Shown piece by piece: positions 34,933 to 46,760 of a stretch of DNA of 64,000 bases. Position 1 is the stretch's first letter, and each line of letters begins with the position of its first letter. Below the pieces are notes generated by a model. The model worked only from the letters and a program-made list of their open reading frames with translations. It was not told the DNA's origin and searched no databases. Source of the DNA: Thuidium tamariscinum (taxonomy: Eukaryota; Streptophyta; Bryopsida; Hypnales; Thuidiaceae); NCBI GenBank assembly GCA_947034885.2, contig OX344757.2, positions 6,138,001 through 6,202,000 of the forward strand, given 5' to 3'. The translations under genes were made by a program, and so were the position numbers.

Positions 34933-36170
34933 TTTTTCAATCTCCCTTCCAGCCAAGTGCAAGGAAGAGGCTTTCTCCCTTTGCTGCCTTCACTTCTCTG
35001 CATGATTTAGATTTTGGGGGGACATACTGGAAATGTCACCACCCTGGAAATTGTCCATTCCGTTTGGCTTACTTCTCAGGGTGGTGCCTTTTCCAAGCAT
35101 GTATGATAGCATGGTTTTGTAGGTGTCTTCGTGACAGATTACTGCTGAAAAAGATTTATAAACTGGCGTTAAGTTAGGGTACTTCAGAAGCTGCACGGGT
35201 ATATAGCATATTTGCATATTCAAGTTATCCCGAAAGAGCTATTCAAGGCATTTATGCTATTCCTCATGCCTTATTGTTCAAGAGACTTGCAAGAGCCGTG
35301 TGTAGTGCTTACGAAATTTAGATGTCGAGTGGTTATTACTGCATGAGAAGAGGAATTCACACTTCTAACGTGAGATGTTGAAGTATCTTCTGATTATTCC
35401 ATACAATCACCCTTGCTGTGATTGCTGTGTCAAGAGCGCCATGAGGTTGGGAATCTTCTCCCTTGCAGTGGATTCATGTTGCAGTGGTGAGATGCACATT
35501 CGCTATCTTTATCTACAATTGTACTTGCAAATTATGATTCGCTTAACTCAATGGACACGCTTTATCTTTGCGTGACCGTTCTTCTGTTCTCGTGTTTCTA
35601 GGAGGGAAGCTAAGAAAGTTTCGAGCACTCTTGTTCAATAATGCTCCAGCCATTTAACTCGAGTGCTCGTGTGTTGGTCAGTCGAAACGTATTCCCAGCA
35701 GCGATACCAGCTTCATCATGGAACTGAACTACTGATGGTTCATTTAGATTTATGTGCATGTGCTACTGGATCCGTTTTCCCGTTTTGATTTTTCACAAAT
35801 GTTTCCCTGTGAAATAGGTAAATTAAATAGAGAATGAAATACTGTATGGTATCCAAACAATCGCTTATTGATGTATGGAGTATTTCATTTCTATAGTCAA
35901 TTTAGAAGTTTCAATATATCCTCTTCAACAATGTGACTAGCTTGGGAACTCTATGATTTGGACAAGGTTCTTGAATAAGAACATATTAAGATGGAAAGGA
36001 AATAAATATTTCTACAACACTCTAGATAGAGAATTAATGCATCTCTCCAAAACTTTGTTGAAAACCTAAGATTATGGTCTCAAAAGCAACAAATGATTTG
36101 TATATGAGCTAAGGAAGTTAGGTCACTACATTCTTTTGAAGAACACTCTTTGGTAGATATTTGGTTCATT
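34933..36170 (+). other. 3' region of the IRX14-like gene, then intergenic
   Basis: The GC-richer texture continues to about 35700, so the 3' UTR may be long or contain an intron. No canonical AATAAA was found near the stop. After about 35800 the sequence returns to AT-rich DNA. Confidence 0.35.
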
Positions 36171-37291
36171 TAATTTCTAAATAACCAAATTAAAGCCTTT
36201 TTTGTCACATAACACTCAAAATTGCCATTTTTAATGCAAAGAGAAAAAAATTTGAAGACGTTTGTTTTGCATTTTTATTCATAGGATGTTGTACTAAAAT
36301 AGTGTAAGTATAAAGGAAAAGAAATTTTAGAAACTTTGGTTGCATTAATTGCAAGTTGTCTACATTTACAAAGAAGAGAATAAGTTTTTTTGTACTTCAT
36401 TTGACTAGATTAAAAGACTTTGAATCTTTTTGAATTTATGTTTTTGAACTCTAGAGTTTGAATTTAAAATACTTTGTCACAAAGAGTTAAATTGATATTC
36501 AATAAATAATATTTTTTGAAGTAAGATGTTTTTGTTTTTTGTTTTTGTTTTGAAACAAATGGACAATTTCCATTGAAAGGGAAACAATACATTGAACCCA
36601 AGGTTGACCCTGGTGAAAGAATTTTCTGAATTTTTTACAAAATAAACTAAACCCACTAACAAGTAAAGAGGCAACCAACCCAATGGCCATCGGCTAGAAG
36701 CAATCCTATTTGCTCCCCCTAGATGCACAAGTAAGATGTTTTTCAGTCTTTAAAAATTTGATAAGTAGAAGTAGGTACAAGATTGAGGGAAAAGCTAAAT
36801 CATTAAGATTTCTTTGACAAAATTGAAACAATCCAATTCCAATGATGAGATTGTTGTCATAATTAAATTAATTAATTTTTAATTAAATTTATTCTTTGAC
36901 ATTTTTTTCCAACTTTTTCAAAAAATGTAAAAGTTGAAATCAAAATCAAATCCCATCCATAGTTTTCAAGAAGATGCTCTAATCGCTCACAAAAGAAGAT
37001 GCTTCATAGCTTTCTCATTACTTATCGGAAAAAAAAGACATTTTTATTTCAAGTTTAGTTTTCTTGCATGATGAACTAGAAAAAATAGAGTTTTATTGTG
37101 GCATATATAAGCCACATAACTTTTGTTTCTAGTTTAAAATTGAAATAAAAATTATCACTCTAGAAAGTTAATCTATTTTTCTATATTCCAAAAACTGTTT
37201 AAGAATATTCAACCCAAAAATTGAGATGATAGGAAACTACTTGAATGTGCATTTGTCCCCCCAAAGGGACAAAAGGTCCTTTTGATAAATA
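36171..37291 (+). mobile_element. Family A element, old copy interrupted by a LINE-type insertion
   Basis: Interior blocks follow the 51206 copy: GCCTTTTTTGTCAC, AAAATTGCCATTTTTAATGC, a CATAGGATGTTGTACT block, GAAGTAGGTACAAGATTGAG and a final AAAGGTCCTTTTGATAA. Both termini are worn. A separate 195-base insertion splits it at 36534-36728. Confidence 0.6.
36534..36728 (-). mobile_element. Short LINE-type or SINE insertion with 15-bp target duplication
   Basis: The 15-mer AAGTAAGATGTTTTT occurs exactly on both sides (36519-36533 and 36729-36743). On the minus strand the insert ends in an A-rich tail of AAAAAC type, preceded by TTTCAATGGAAATTGTCCAT, which resembles the 3' end of plant L1-like elements. 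At 195 bases it is either a heavily 5'-truncated LINE or a SINE. The perfect duplication suggests a fairly recent event compared with its host element. Confidence 0.8.
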
Positions 37292-37310
37292 GGCTCATAT
37301 ACACCTTATA

Positions 37311-37668
37311 AACAATGTTGTGTCCAAAAATGAAGCTTTTCCATTTAGATTCTTGTCAAGCTTCTATTGCCTCCAAAGCTTCATATCTTCATTCCCTCTA
37401 TTGGAAAATGGTCTTTCTAAATTTGAATCCTTTTTTGGGCTTGAATCTCTACTTAGAGCTTGAATGTTTGCATGGGTTTGAATTTCTATTTGGGGCTTGA
37501 ATGTTTGCTTGGGCTTGAATCTTTGCCTAATTCTTGCCTAGGCTTAAGTCTTTGCTTGTTTCATTCATCCTCATTGCATACAAATCACACAATATGTAAT
37601 TGAAAGATCATTTTGAGACCAAAATTTTTACAAGAATTGGAAGATTATTTTGGGACGGAGGGAGTTTA
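37311..37668. mobile_element. Stowaway-like MITE, worn copy
   Basis: The right end reads TTTTGGGACGGAGGGAG, the hallmark terminus of Stowaway (Tc1/mariner) miniatures. The left end (TGTTGTGTCCAAAAATGAAG) is a diverged complement. Its interior holds degenerate GGGCTTGAATCTTTGCTT repeats at 37420-37560. Confidence 0.5.
37420..37560 (+). repeat. Degenerate short tandem repeat of GCTTGAAT type
   Basis: Units of roughly 25-30 bases with variants of GGGCTTGAATGTTTGCTT recur about five times. It lies inside the Stowaway-like copy. Confidence 0.6.
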
Positions 37669-38400
37669 AAATTTTTGATGTCTACATTTTGTTGAGTGTT
37701 TCTTGCACTCTTGAGGAGTGTAATCTTAGTAAGCCATCTTCTGAGTGAATAGTGAATAGTGAGAGAAGGCATCTTCTAGGTCACATTCAAGTATTAATTC
37801 ATTCATAAATCAAAATTTTTGAATTTGCAAGGCCCCCACACACTCCCTATATTTTTATTTTTCAAAGATACACATGAACTACAAACGATATGGGATATTT
37901 GGAATCCATATCCATACATATATCTCATATGGATACATACATACTATGTATGTATTTTGTATTACCGTACCCTATATCCTAATCTGAATTTTGTATGCAA
38001 ACTTTGTACATGTATCTATGTCCATATCTCATATCCATATTCCATATCCGACGGTCAAGATCAACAACGATTACTAGTGATCATTTAAATGGGAGATCAA
38101 CAACAATCAAAGGGCAGGGAATTCTTTTATAGAGAGATCAATGGCTTTGGATTTTTCAAAAGAGTGGAAAGGTAGTTAAGGTAGCAGCATCCATAACCGT
38201 TACTGCACCCATAACTAACAAGTAGAGTGCCCTTAAATTGTCTTCAAGAGCACCTTGAAACTATCACCCATTCTTAATTTTGATTGGTAAACTCTAAATT
38301 TTTTAGATTTTGTTGTGAGAATCAAGGTAGATTTACTAGAGTGTGGTATAGGGTGCCCTAGTAAGTTCTACTTTGAAAATTCATAGAAATTAGATGCCTT
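37669..38400. other. AT-rich intergenic DNA with ATATCC-rich stretch
   Basis: Bases about 37880-38050 are rich in CATATCCATA and ATGTATGTAT motifs without a clean period. No gene is supported. Confidence 0.4.
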
Positions 38401-38409
38401 GTCCAAAAT

Positions 38410-38540
38410 TTCTTTTTTTTTTTTTGAAAATTCATAATTTTCAGTTGCTAATATTGTAAAAATATTTTTTTCTAGAAAAAGATATCTTTAACTATACTGA
38501 ATTGCTTATTTTTACGGTTATGGGTGTTCCTACCTTAATT
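38410..38540 (+). repeat. Family C arm fragment
   Basis: It matches the outer part of the right arm of 704-1566: an AAAATTCATAATTTTCAGTTGC-like block, then GAAAAAGATA and a TATACTGAATTGCTTATTTT-like block ending GGTTATGGGTGTT. Confidence 0.6.
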
Positions 38541-39082
38541 GCAAAGCCAGATGAGTGTGCGGCATCATCACACCACATTCGTAGCCCCATTCTCAGTGAA
38601 GCCAAACTGCGGGAGTGGCAGACCTGGCAATGAAGCCAAGGCATGTCCAAACAATACCATATTGTATTGGAAGCCTTGGGCTGAGATATCTGGTCAGGCA
38701 TGTGGGCTGGGGCTGGTTCTTCCCATCTTGTAAGGTAGTGTTTGGAGGTTCCACCTTTGGGCCATTACACTTGCTTTCCGCCATTCAGCTTTTAAGTTCC
38801 CTTTGTCAACAAAATGGCCGTACTTCATGTCTTTCATGCCTTCACTTATTACTCCAAGGGTGGATTGATGGCTAGAGCTCTTCTTGGGCTGGACCTGGAC
38901 AGGGCACGTCCAGAAACCTTGCCAATTTTTGGCATCCCACGGAGATTAGGTCCGAACCCATGTAAGGGAGGAGGTCCATAAACCAACCATCTAAGGGCTG
39001 GAACAGAATTTTGGGCAGGTCAAACATCTTGAAGTATTTTCCAGTGAGTTTTTCTTGAAAGACAGCTTGAATAGGCATTGAA
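38541..39082. other. GC-richer island within repeat DNA, unidentified
   Basis: Composition is clearly less AT-rich than the surroundings, and short open frames exist on both strands, none with a domain I recognise. It lies between a family C arm and a family D end, as does a similar island at 53700-54270, so it may be cargo of the same element class. Confidence 0.4.
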
Positions 39083-39300
39083 CCCAAGTCGTTTCATATT
39101 TTTTGGAGCTTTGTAGAGTTAGTTATGAATTTCTGAAGTCAATATGGCATAGGGCTCCAAAACCACCCACCCCCTCAAATGTTCACTGTTTGTACACTAC
39201 TGTAAAGATCAAAAAGCATCATGTACCAGAAATATACATTTCAGAAGGTGAACGATTTTGGAGCCTCAGCGGTTTTCGAGCCTCCTCCCTTACGCTCAAA
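39083..39300 (-). repeat. Family D fragment
   Basis: Read in reverse it contains GGAGCCCTATGCCATATTGA, then CATAACTAAC and CCAAAAAATATGAAACGACT, as in the copy at 365-600. A GAGCCTCCTCCCTTA block follows at about 39278. Confidence 0.6.
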
Positions 39301-41059
39301 ATTGAAGGGAATTTTGAATTTTGAATTGCATCGGAATCGTAGTGAAGTCTACTTTATCATTGTTAAAAATATGCATATGTAATTGAAACCCATACAAAGA
39401 GTTTGATGTTTTCTGTACACTATGTACTACCTAGTATTGCCAGCATTTGTGAAAATTACAACTTGTATTCAATTGATTGTTCTTCATCCCATTGCAAAAA
39501 AATCTTTGATTGTCTTCCAATGATTTGTTATGATATGGTAGGTAGTTCCAAATTGTTGTATGATTTGAAATTGTTCATTTTTTATTGGTTATAAAGCTGA
39601 AGTGCACTTCATTATGATTCCAATGCAATCTGTGGTTACAAAATTGGTTCATTTTTTAACATGCTAGTTTTTGAATTTTTCAATGAAAAATTCATAAGGT
39701 TTTGGGACCCGACTTGTACAATAATCTTACAAATTTTCTTCACAAGCTAATTTTTAAGTAAAAGTTCAAAAACTTTTGGAAGCTCAAGCATACTCAAAAA
39801 TGAACTAGGAAGTGATTTTCAAATGACAAATTGCATTGGAAATGTAGTAAAGAATATATATGAGCATCATAAAAAATATATGCACATGTAAAATTTGAAA
39901 TCACGTATGACAATTTGGATCTTTTCTATATACTATCTATTGTTTAGTGATGCCACCCTTTGTTGAAATTGAGATCTTTCATTCAATTGAAGATATTCAA
40001 AATGAGCCTTTAAAGTTGCTCTAAAGGTACTTGAGCCCATACCACTTGATTTGTTTGAATCATTTTTTTCTTGTTTTTCAATTCATTGAGGGGATGCAAC
40101 ATATCTCTTACTATTTTTTCATAGGTTCTCAATGGGATTGAGATTTGGTGAATTAGGAGGCAAATCAACAATCTCTTTACATTTCAACTTGGTAATTCTA
40201 ATGGTAAGAATGCTCTAGTAAACAATAGGTCTATCTTTTCTATTTTTTTAAAAATTTGAAACTTTCAAAATGGCATTCAAAAAACAACTATTTATAGGGA
40301 TTTTCTACCTTCCTAGCCAACACAATAAAACTCTTTATACTTTTTACCTCATTATTTAAAGTTGAATGGCTCAAATATTTCTAACTAGGTATCAATTTAT
40401 AGAATTAAATAAAATAAATAAAATAAATAAAACCTCTTATTTCACTCCTCTCCTCTAAAGTGTTTAGATTACTTCTTCTAAGATATTTGTGAATTTTTCA
40501 ACAAACAATAGCCTTGATTGATGGGTGTATTATTTGAGTGTGCCTTGAAGGTGTGATATGTGAGGAAAAAAAAACATCATCATTCAAGAAAGTCAAATTG
40601 AATACAGTGGTGCCAAAATGAAATTTCCACATCAAATTTTGACAAGTCTATATTGATTTGCACCAACCACTAGATGCCAAGTGGCAATTTTTGATAAAAT
40701 CTACTAAAGTAACCTCAAATCTAACCTTCAAACAAGGATAGATAGTTTGCTTAAAAAACAACCATGCTCTTAAAGCAATCATGACACAAACATACATTTT
40801 GTTTTCTTTAGTACCAATAGTATAAATTTCAAGAGGTAGTCACTTTTCGAGACCATTCTATTTTAACTTAAAAAAATTGTAATTGATACCATGAAGGTTC
40901 AAAAAATATGAAACAAACTTGGGTTAGTTGCCAATTTCATTTATCATCCTATGAAAATTTATTTAAAATTGTTTCAAAAAGTTTAAGTTTCTTGAAAAGG
41001 CAATCAATTCTTGAATGGCCACCTTAAAGGATGGATTGGTTTCAAACCTCATTGCTCAT
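39301..41059. other. AT-rich intergenic DNA, no gene recognised
   Basis: No gene is supported. A weak family D block (AAAAAATATGAAACAAACTT) lies at about 40905. Confidence 0.4.
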
Positions 41060-41640
41060 CACTCAATTTGTTTCCATTTTGGAACTAGATATGTATGAAA
41101 ATCTTTATATTTATTTTACAGAGATGAAATTACATGTCTTCTATAATTCACAAAAAAAAATTAGATTTTTTTTTGAAGAGTTGATTTTTATCATAATTTT
41201 TGAAGAAAAAGTGAAGAAAAAATCACATCAAATAGAATATCATTTCAAAAAATCTGAAAATTTCACTATGTGTGCATTATAGTGACAAACATCATGGTAT
41301 AAACTCAAATTCCTTGTCCTTCTATAATCAATATATAATGAACATTGAAAAAAAATCCAAAGTTCAAACTACGCTAAAATATTCAATATTACCAAAATTC
41401 CAATTGGAGTAGAAACTAGAGTAGATGACCTTCATTTTTGTTAGTCAAGCTCAAACTCAAAAAATGTCTTTTTCAAGGAGAAATCTCACATTTAGAGAAA
41501 GGAACAAAATACACTAAAATAACAAACTTTGCCATCGTCTTTTTTACTAACTTTTCATTCACATAAAGGAAAATACTAAAAAGACTATAAACTCAATTAG
41601 GCACCCTTCATAACCCTCCATGAAAGGTCATCAAGCAAAA
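41060..41640 (-). repeat. Family I repeat, copy in reverse to 12830-13400
   Basis: In reverse complement this stretch matches 12830-13400 over more than 500 bases, including the blocks TTTTTTCATCCATTTTTTGC, GTTATTTTAGTGTAT and CATGATGTTTGTCACT. No open frame is conserved between the copies. Confidence 0.7.
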
Positions 41641-42529
41641 AATGGATGAAAAAATGCTTTCCGTTTCTCTCCAAATGACTTTCTGCTCATCCAAACACAA
41701 GGAATTGGCACATGTGGCATTGAGGGGTTAATAGCACACTGACTACCATACACAAAGGTTTGATTCAACAGTTGAGTGACAAAATTGAAATTCCACATCA
41801 GATTTCTAAGTATCCAGATCACTCTAGGCCACTCACAAGATGACACATGTCACTCCCCCAAATGACTAAATTTCTGCCAAATCTGACCTTTTGAGCAGGG
41901 TACCTCTGACTTTTCTTTGGTGTGGCACCTTTTAATTGTTGCATTTTACAGCAAGTATTGTTTGTAGGCTTTTTGTAAGAAATGCAGCAAAGATTTTTCG
42001 CACAAATTGAGGGATATGTTAAGTACTATGGTCCTGAATATGAACAGCTGCTTTGGTGACGGAGCTGGGTGATCCAAAATATCATCAACACCTTTTCAGC
42101 TATTCGTTGTTGGTGCTTTTGAATCTAATTGTCGCCCACCTTTTTCCCAATCAACAATTGCCTGTGTGCATCACACACTATCAGTGTCTCCCATGTGATA
42201 AACAACAGCGGATTGGAAACTCATAGCCAATGTCTAGACTCTTTCAATTCCAATTATTCAAGAACTATTTTTCCACTCACTGCATCAAGACATGTGTCGT
42301 GACTTTAGTAGTAGTAACCTTGAAAAGAATGAAAAAAAAGCATTCCGAGCTCCAGTTGGAAATAACTAAGTTACACCCTACACATGGGAATGGGTGGTTC
42401 TATCATAGATTTACACTACACATTTAGGTACAGTATTGGGAGAGATGCACCAGTGATGGACAAAGAAATAACCCCAAAAGGGTGGAGCCTATAGTCAAAC
42501 TTGAAAGTCTTTCATTTTGTGTCCTTCAT
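41641..42529. other. Intergenic, slightly GC-richer, no gene recognised
   Basis: A GAGGGGTTAATAG block at about 41725 resembles a family B terminus, but I could not pair it. No coding frame is convincing. Confidence 0.4.
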
Positions 42530-42960
42530 TTCTTCTTCACTTATGAGTGTGCATGTGTGTGTTTTGTTTTTTTCCTAGAGATGAAATCACATGCCTAATA
42601 TTTGTCATAAAATGTCAAATTTTTTTGTGAAAATTCCAAATTAGTATAAATTTTGGAGGGAAAATGAAGAAAATTCATTTCAACTACAAATTATGTTCAA
42701 AAAATGTGAAAGTTTGAATAAAAGTGCATTATATTATATTGTAGAATATTGTGGTATTAAGAATTTTTTTGGTCACTCCATATTAGAAATGTGGTTATAG
42801 AAACTAACCTCAACTTCACCAACTGCAACTTCGAACTCCACTAAAATAGTTATTTTAATGAATTTTTTAAAACTTCCAAGTAGAATAGAAACTAAGTCTT
42901 AGAAGTCTTATTTTGTCAATTTTCTTCAAAAACAGAAGAAATTTTTTTGAATGTTGAAAT
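42530..42960 (+). repeat. Family I repeat, further copy
   Basis: It shares GATGAAATCACATG, then a GAAAATTCCAAATTAGTATA-like block and GTAGAATATTGTGG-type blocks with 11130-11400. It abuts the TTAA element that starts at 42967. Confidence 0.55.
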
Positions 42961-42966
42961 CAACTT

Positions 42967-43619
42967 TTAACCCCTAAATGTCCAAGGTCTTTTTTGAGCT
43001 TCTTGGAATTTTCTCTTGATTGAACAAAAAGTCAACATTTTTATCATTTTTATCAATATTTTAATCATAGAAAATGTAGACTAGTGGATTTATAGATTAT
43101 AGATTTTTTGGATGATCAACTTATTAGCAAAAAAATCACTTATGGATTGAAAAATTATAATGTTTGATCATAAAGGTGTTTAAATCACAAAAGTGATTTG
43201 AAGTATTTCAATCCTCTTTTCACACATCAAATCTAGAAATTTGGTTACCAAAAAAATATGAGGTTAAAGGGTGTAACATGCAGAACCTCAATCAATTTAT
43301 GGCTTCTCAAAATCTACTCAACAATCTTTTAAATGAATTTCTAATGTGATTTTTTCTCCAAGATCTAGTGTATTTGAGGCTCATTTCCTAGAGCACTTGA
43401 CACTATAAAAAGTTAAGATTGCAATGGACACCCTTGCACAAAATCTTGAATAGAGAAATCATAATCAATCATTTTAAAAATCAAATTTTTGATGCTAAAA
43501 CTAAACTTCAAAAAATTATTAAAAATAAAAACTTTTTAAAATAAAAAATTGGTGGATTTTGTTTAGCTTCACAATTTAGCCAATACCGAGATTAGGTGCC
43601 TTGGGCATTTAGGGGTTAA
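42967..43619 (+). mobile_element. TTAA / CCCCTAAATG element, family B, intact copy (653 bp)
   Basis: The ends are TTAACCCCTAAATGTCCAAG and CTTGGGCATTTAGGGGTTAA, a 20-base inverted pair with one mismatch and TTAA outermost. The interior is AT-rich without a transposase frame. The termini are related to family A (CCCCTAAAGG), so both may use the same piggyBac-like transposase. Confidence 0.85.
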
Positions 43620-45736
43620 GAGAGAAAAGCTCAATGTATTGAAAGACAATAGAGAATATGTCATTTTTTTTAATAAACTATCCTATATAAAAACAACTAA
43701 ATTGTCTCTAGCTTAAGTCACTTTGTGGTTATAGCATTAGTACAGTTGCATACAAAAAAATTGGATGACAATAATCCATTCTTCATTATGCACAAAGCCT
43801 AGTTGGCCACCCAAAGTACACAAAATGTCCCCAACATCCTTCTAAATTTTGCGGACATATTTGGAATAGAAGACTCCAAATATCAAAGATTAGGAAGTAC
43901 AAAACTAACCAACTATAAAATAGAGGAGATATTTTTACTTGGATATTTAGGAGGGTAGCAAAGGCCCAAGTGTGTGAATTGGTTCCTCCAAACTAGAAGC
44001 TAGAGTCCTTCTAAATTGTCATTGTGCTACAAATAATTCTTTCTATAGTGAACTACAATTCATGAACAAGTTTAAATTCAAGATTTTCAATAGTAAAAGG
44101 AGTCTCAATTTTTAAGAAGCAAATGGTACCTTGTCTTCAAGTTCATTTATGTTCAATAACTCGTAAAAGGATTTGGGAAACAAATGAAGCCTAACTTTTG
44201 ATTTTTCCCATCTACACTTTCTTTGTTCCATAATACTATTTCTATTTGAAGGTATTTTATTTTAAATTAGTCATTCCCTTGAGAAATGTACCAAATACAA
44301 TTATAGTATTGAAAATGAATGTTTTGTTATGAGCTCCAGTAAGTTAAGTGAAATGAAGCATAAGAAGGCTAGTTCATAATCAAGTTCATTATCCAATTTA
44401 TAAATTGAAAAATGAAAAGTTGAATTGTAATTGTAATTTGATTATTGATTGACCTAGTGGGTTTCTTTTATTGATGTATAGAAGTTGTTGTTTTTAATTA
44501 AATTTTCTTAAATTTAAAAAAATCAGTTAAGCTTGAGTGTTTTCATTATGAAAAACAATTTCAAGGAAAATTCAAACATTTTAAATTCATTGTGCAAAAA
44601 AGACTATATTGACAATTGTACAGTAAAAGGAGTAGTCATTCTATAGTCACATATGAATACATTTAAAGTTCCACAATGATACATCATATACAATAATTAT
44701 GCTATATACAATACACCATATTGTGAATATGAATAGATGAAATGACAAGTCTTTATAGAAGAGGGATAGCAATAGACAAGACAAAGCTTGTAGGATATAT
44801 AGAATGTAGGAATTGTATTACAAGTAACATTTTAAACCTCATTAAGGTATGATAGATTAATTTTTTTCAAAAAACTTTGAACTAATTAAAGTTGGGGAAT
44901 CAATCTCACTTTCATCTTGAAAAACTTGTTTTAGATTTTGAGCCTTTAATTGAAATTTATAACTAAATTTGCTAAAAGTTTTGGAAAGGATTGGCATAGG
45001 AAGAATACTAGGGTCAAGCACCTATTTGACTTCCCTCAAACAAGGATGTATGTAGTTGTTCTTAAATCTCCTCACTTCATGCAAGGAAAGTGTGACAATT
45101 AATGTACAAGATTTTTGCAAATAGTACAATAAATCATAGTGTAAAAGGCACCAAAGCAGTAGTAGAGTAACTGTGGAGTAATCCAAGACTTTTGAGTAGT
45201 CCTTTGGTAGTTACATAAAGTCATTATGTAGACTTAGAACCAAAGTAATCATGGTGGTGTTTGCACAAGGGAAAAATGGGACTTAACAAATGTCATTGGA
45301 TCCATCTAAATATCTTAGTATTTATTTATTGGGACCCCTAGTAATTCAAATGTGAACCATATGAAGTGTTCAAAAGTAGTGCATTGACAATGGCACAAAT
45401 TTTCAGAAGTCATTATTGGTATAATGGCATATCAATAGGAACTTAAACAAATCATACAAATGAATCCTATGGAAGAAAATATCAAATGCTAACAAAGACA
45501 AGGGCCATTTGTAATGCATCATTTTTTTTTAAAAAGACAAAAATATTCTATTGCAAAAAAATATTTTAAAAAATGAAAAATATAAACAAGGAGTAGAAAA
45601 TTTGGAAAGACTAAAAGGAAAGTTATGAGCTCAAGAAGGGTATTAGCAGGTATGAGTGCTAGAAAATCCTAAACTAGATGAGCACAATTACATTCTAGTA
45701 ATTTGAAAATGATTGTTAACTACTTTAGCATATTGT
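43620..45736. other. AT-rich intergenic DNA, no gene recognised
   Basis: No supportable coding frame, RNA gene or element terminus. Confidence 0.4.
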
Positions 45737-45739
45737 CTT

Positions 45740-45839
45740 CATTACAAGAAAATGGGTGTATAAATCACTTATTTTATAGTCATTGTTGTTGGTGCAATCA
45801 TTATAAACAAGTCATTTATACACCTATTTTCTTAAAGTG
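45740..45839. mobile_element. 100-bp CACTA-type miniature element
   Basis: The left end is CATTACAAGAAAATGGGTGT and the right end in reverse complement is CACTTTAAGAAAATAGGTGT. Pairing continues through ATAAAT. CACTACAAGAAAA is the usual terminus of plant CACTA (En/Spm) elements. The trinucleotide CTT is present on both sides (45737-45739 and 45840-45842), the expected 3-bp target duplication. At 100 bases it is nearly all terminal repeat. Confidence 0.85.
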
Positions 45840-45842
45840 CTT

Positions 45843-46760
45843 ACCTATTTTAGGAGCAAAATTTTTTAGCATGGCCATACCAAAGATCTTGTAGGTAGTG
45901 ATTCTTAAGTTGCATAGTAGTGAAACAAAGTTGAATCCTTGGGGAGTTCACTTGATATATCTATAATAGATCACGTGCAAACAAGCAATTTTTTAACTCC
46001 CTATTAATATACTTTTTAATAAACTATAACTTCAACCTATAATTTGAGTTTTATCCAATAATGACTAAAGATTTCTATTGCCAAAACTTTCCAACTCAAA
46101 TAACATACAAAATGATTTCTAGAATAAGTTTAAAAGTAAACTAAAATGGCACAATTTTCAACTCAAATATTTATTGAGAATACATTTAGATGACCATTGC
46201 ATCAATAATCAAGAAAAATGAACTTTCAATATAGAGTTATTTTCAATTTTGAAAAAAAAATTTAAGCAATTTTTTCTTATATAAAATAGTGTGTGAAAAT
46301 TACTTTCAGCTCTACAATGTATTTTTTTACTTAAAAAATTTGTAATCAATTATATTTGATAGATAAAAATATCAAAAATTCAAAATATAAACTTTCAAAG
46401 TAAGAAAATCTATTGATTTAAAAAAAAATTATTTGAATTTTAAGATATAAAATAGGAGGTCTAAAATATGGTTATACATGATCCATTATAGATATACTAA
46501 GCAAACCCTATAGGGTTGCATCCCAATAACTTGATAATGATTGTTTTCCATCTCAATGAACTGTCATGCCCATCTTTAAAGCAAAAAATTGCAACATGAC
46601 CCTACAAAAGACCTTGTAGTGATTTTAGAGTTACATAGTAGTAAAGCACTATTGCATTTTAATATCCCTAGAATAACTCTTGTCCATATCAACAAACTGC
46701 CCTACCTACCCTTTGCCTAAAAAATAGAGGTATGGCCTTTTTGTGACCCTTTAGTCATTT
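45843..46760 (+). repeat. Degenerate direct repeat within intergenic DNA
   Basis: The block GGTAGTGATTCTTAAGTTGC, followed by ATAGTAGTGAAA, recurs with changes near 46615-46650 (GTAGTGATTTTAGAGTTACA and ATAGTAGTAAAG). Nothing coding is recognised. Confidence 0.4.
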
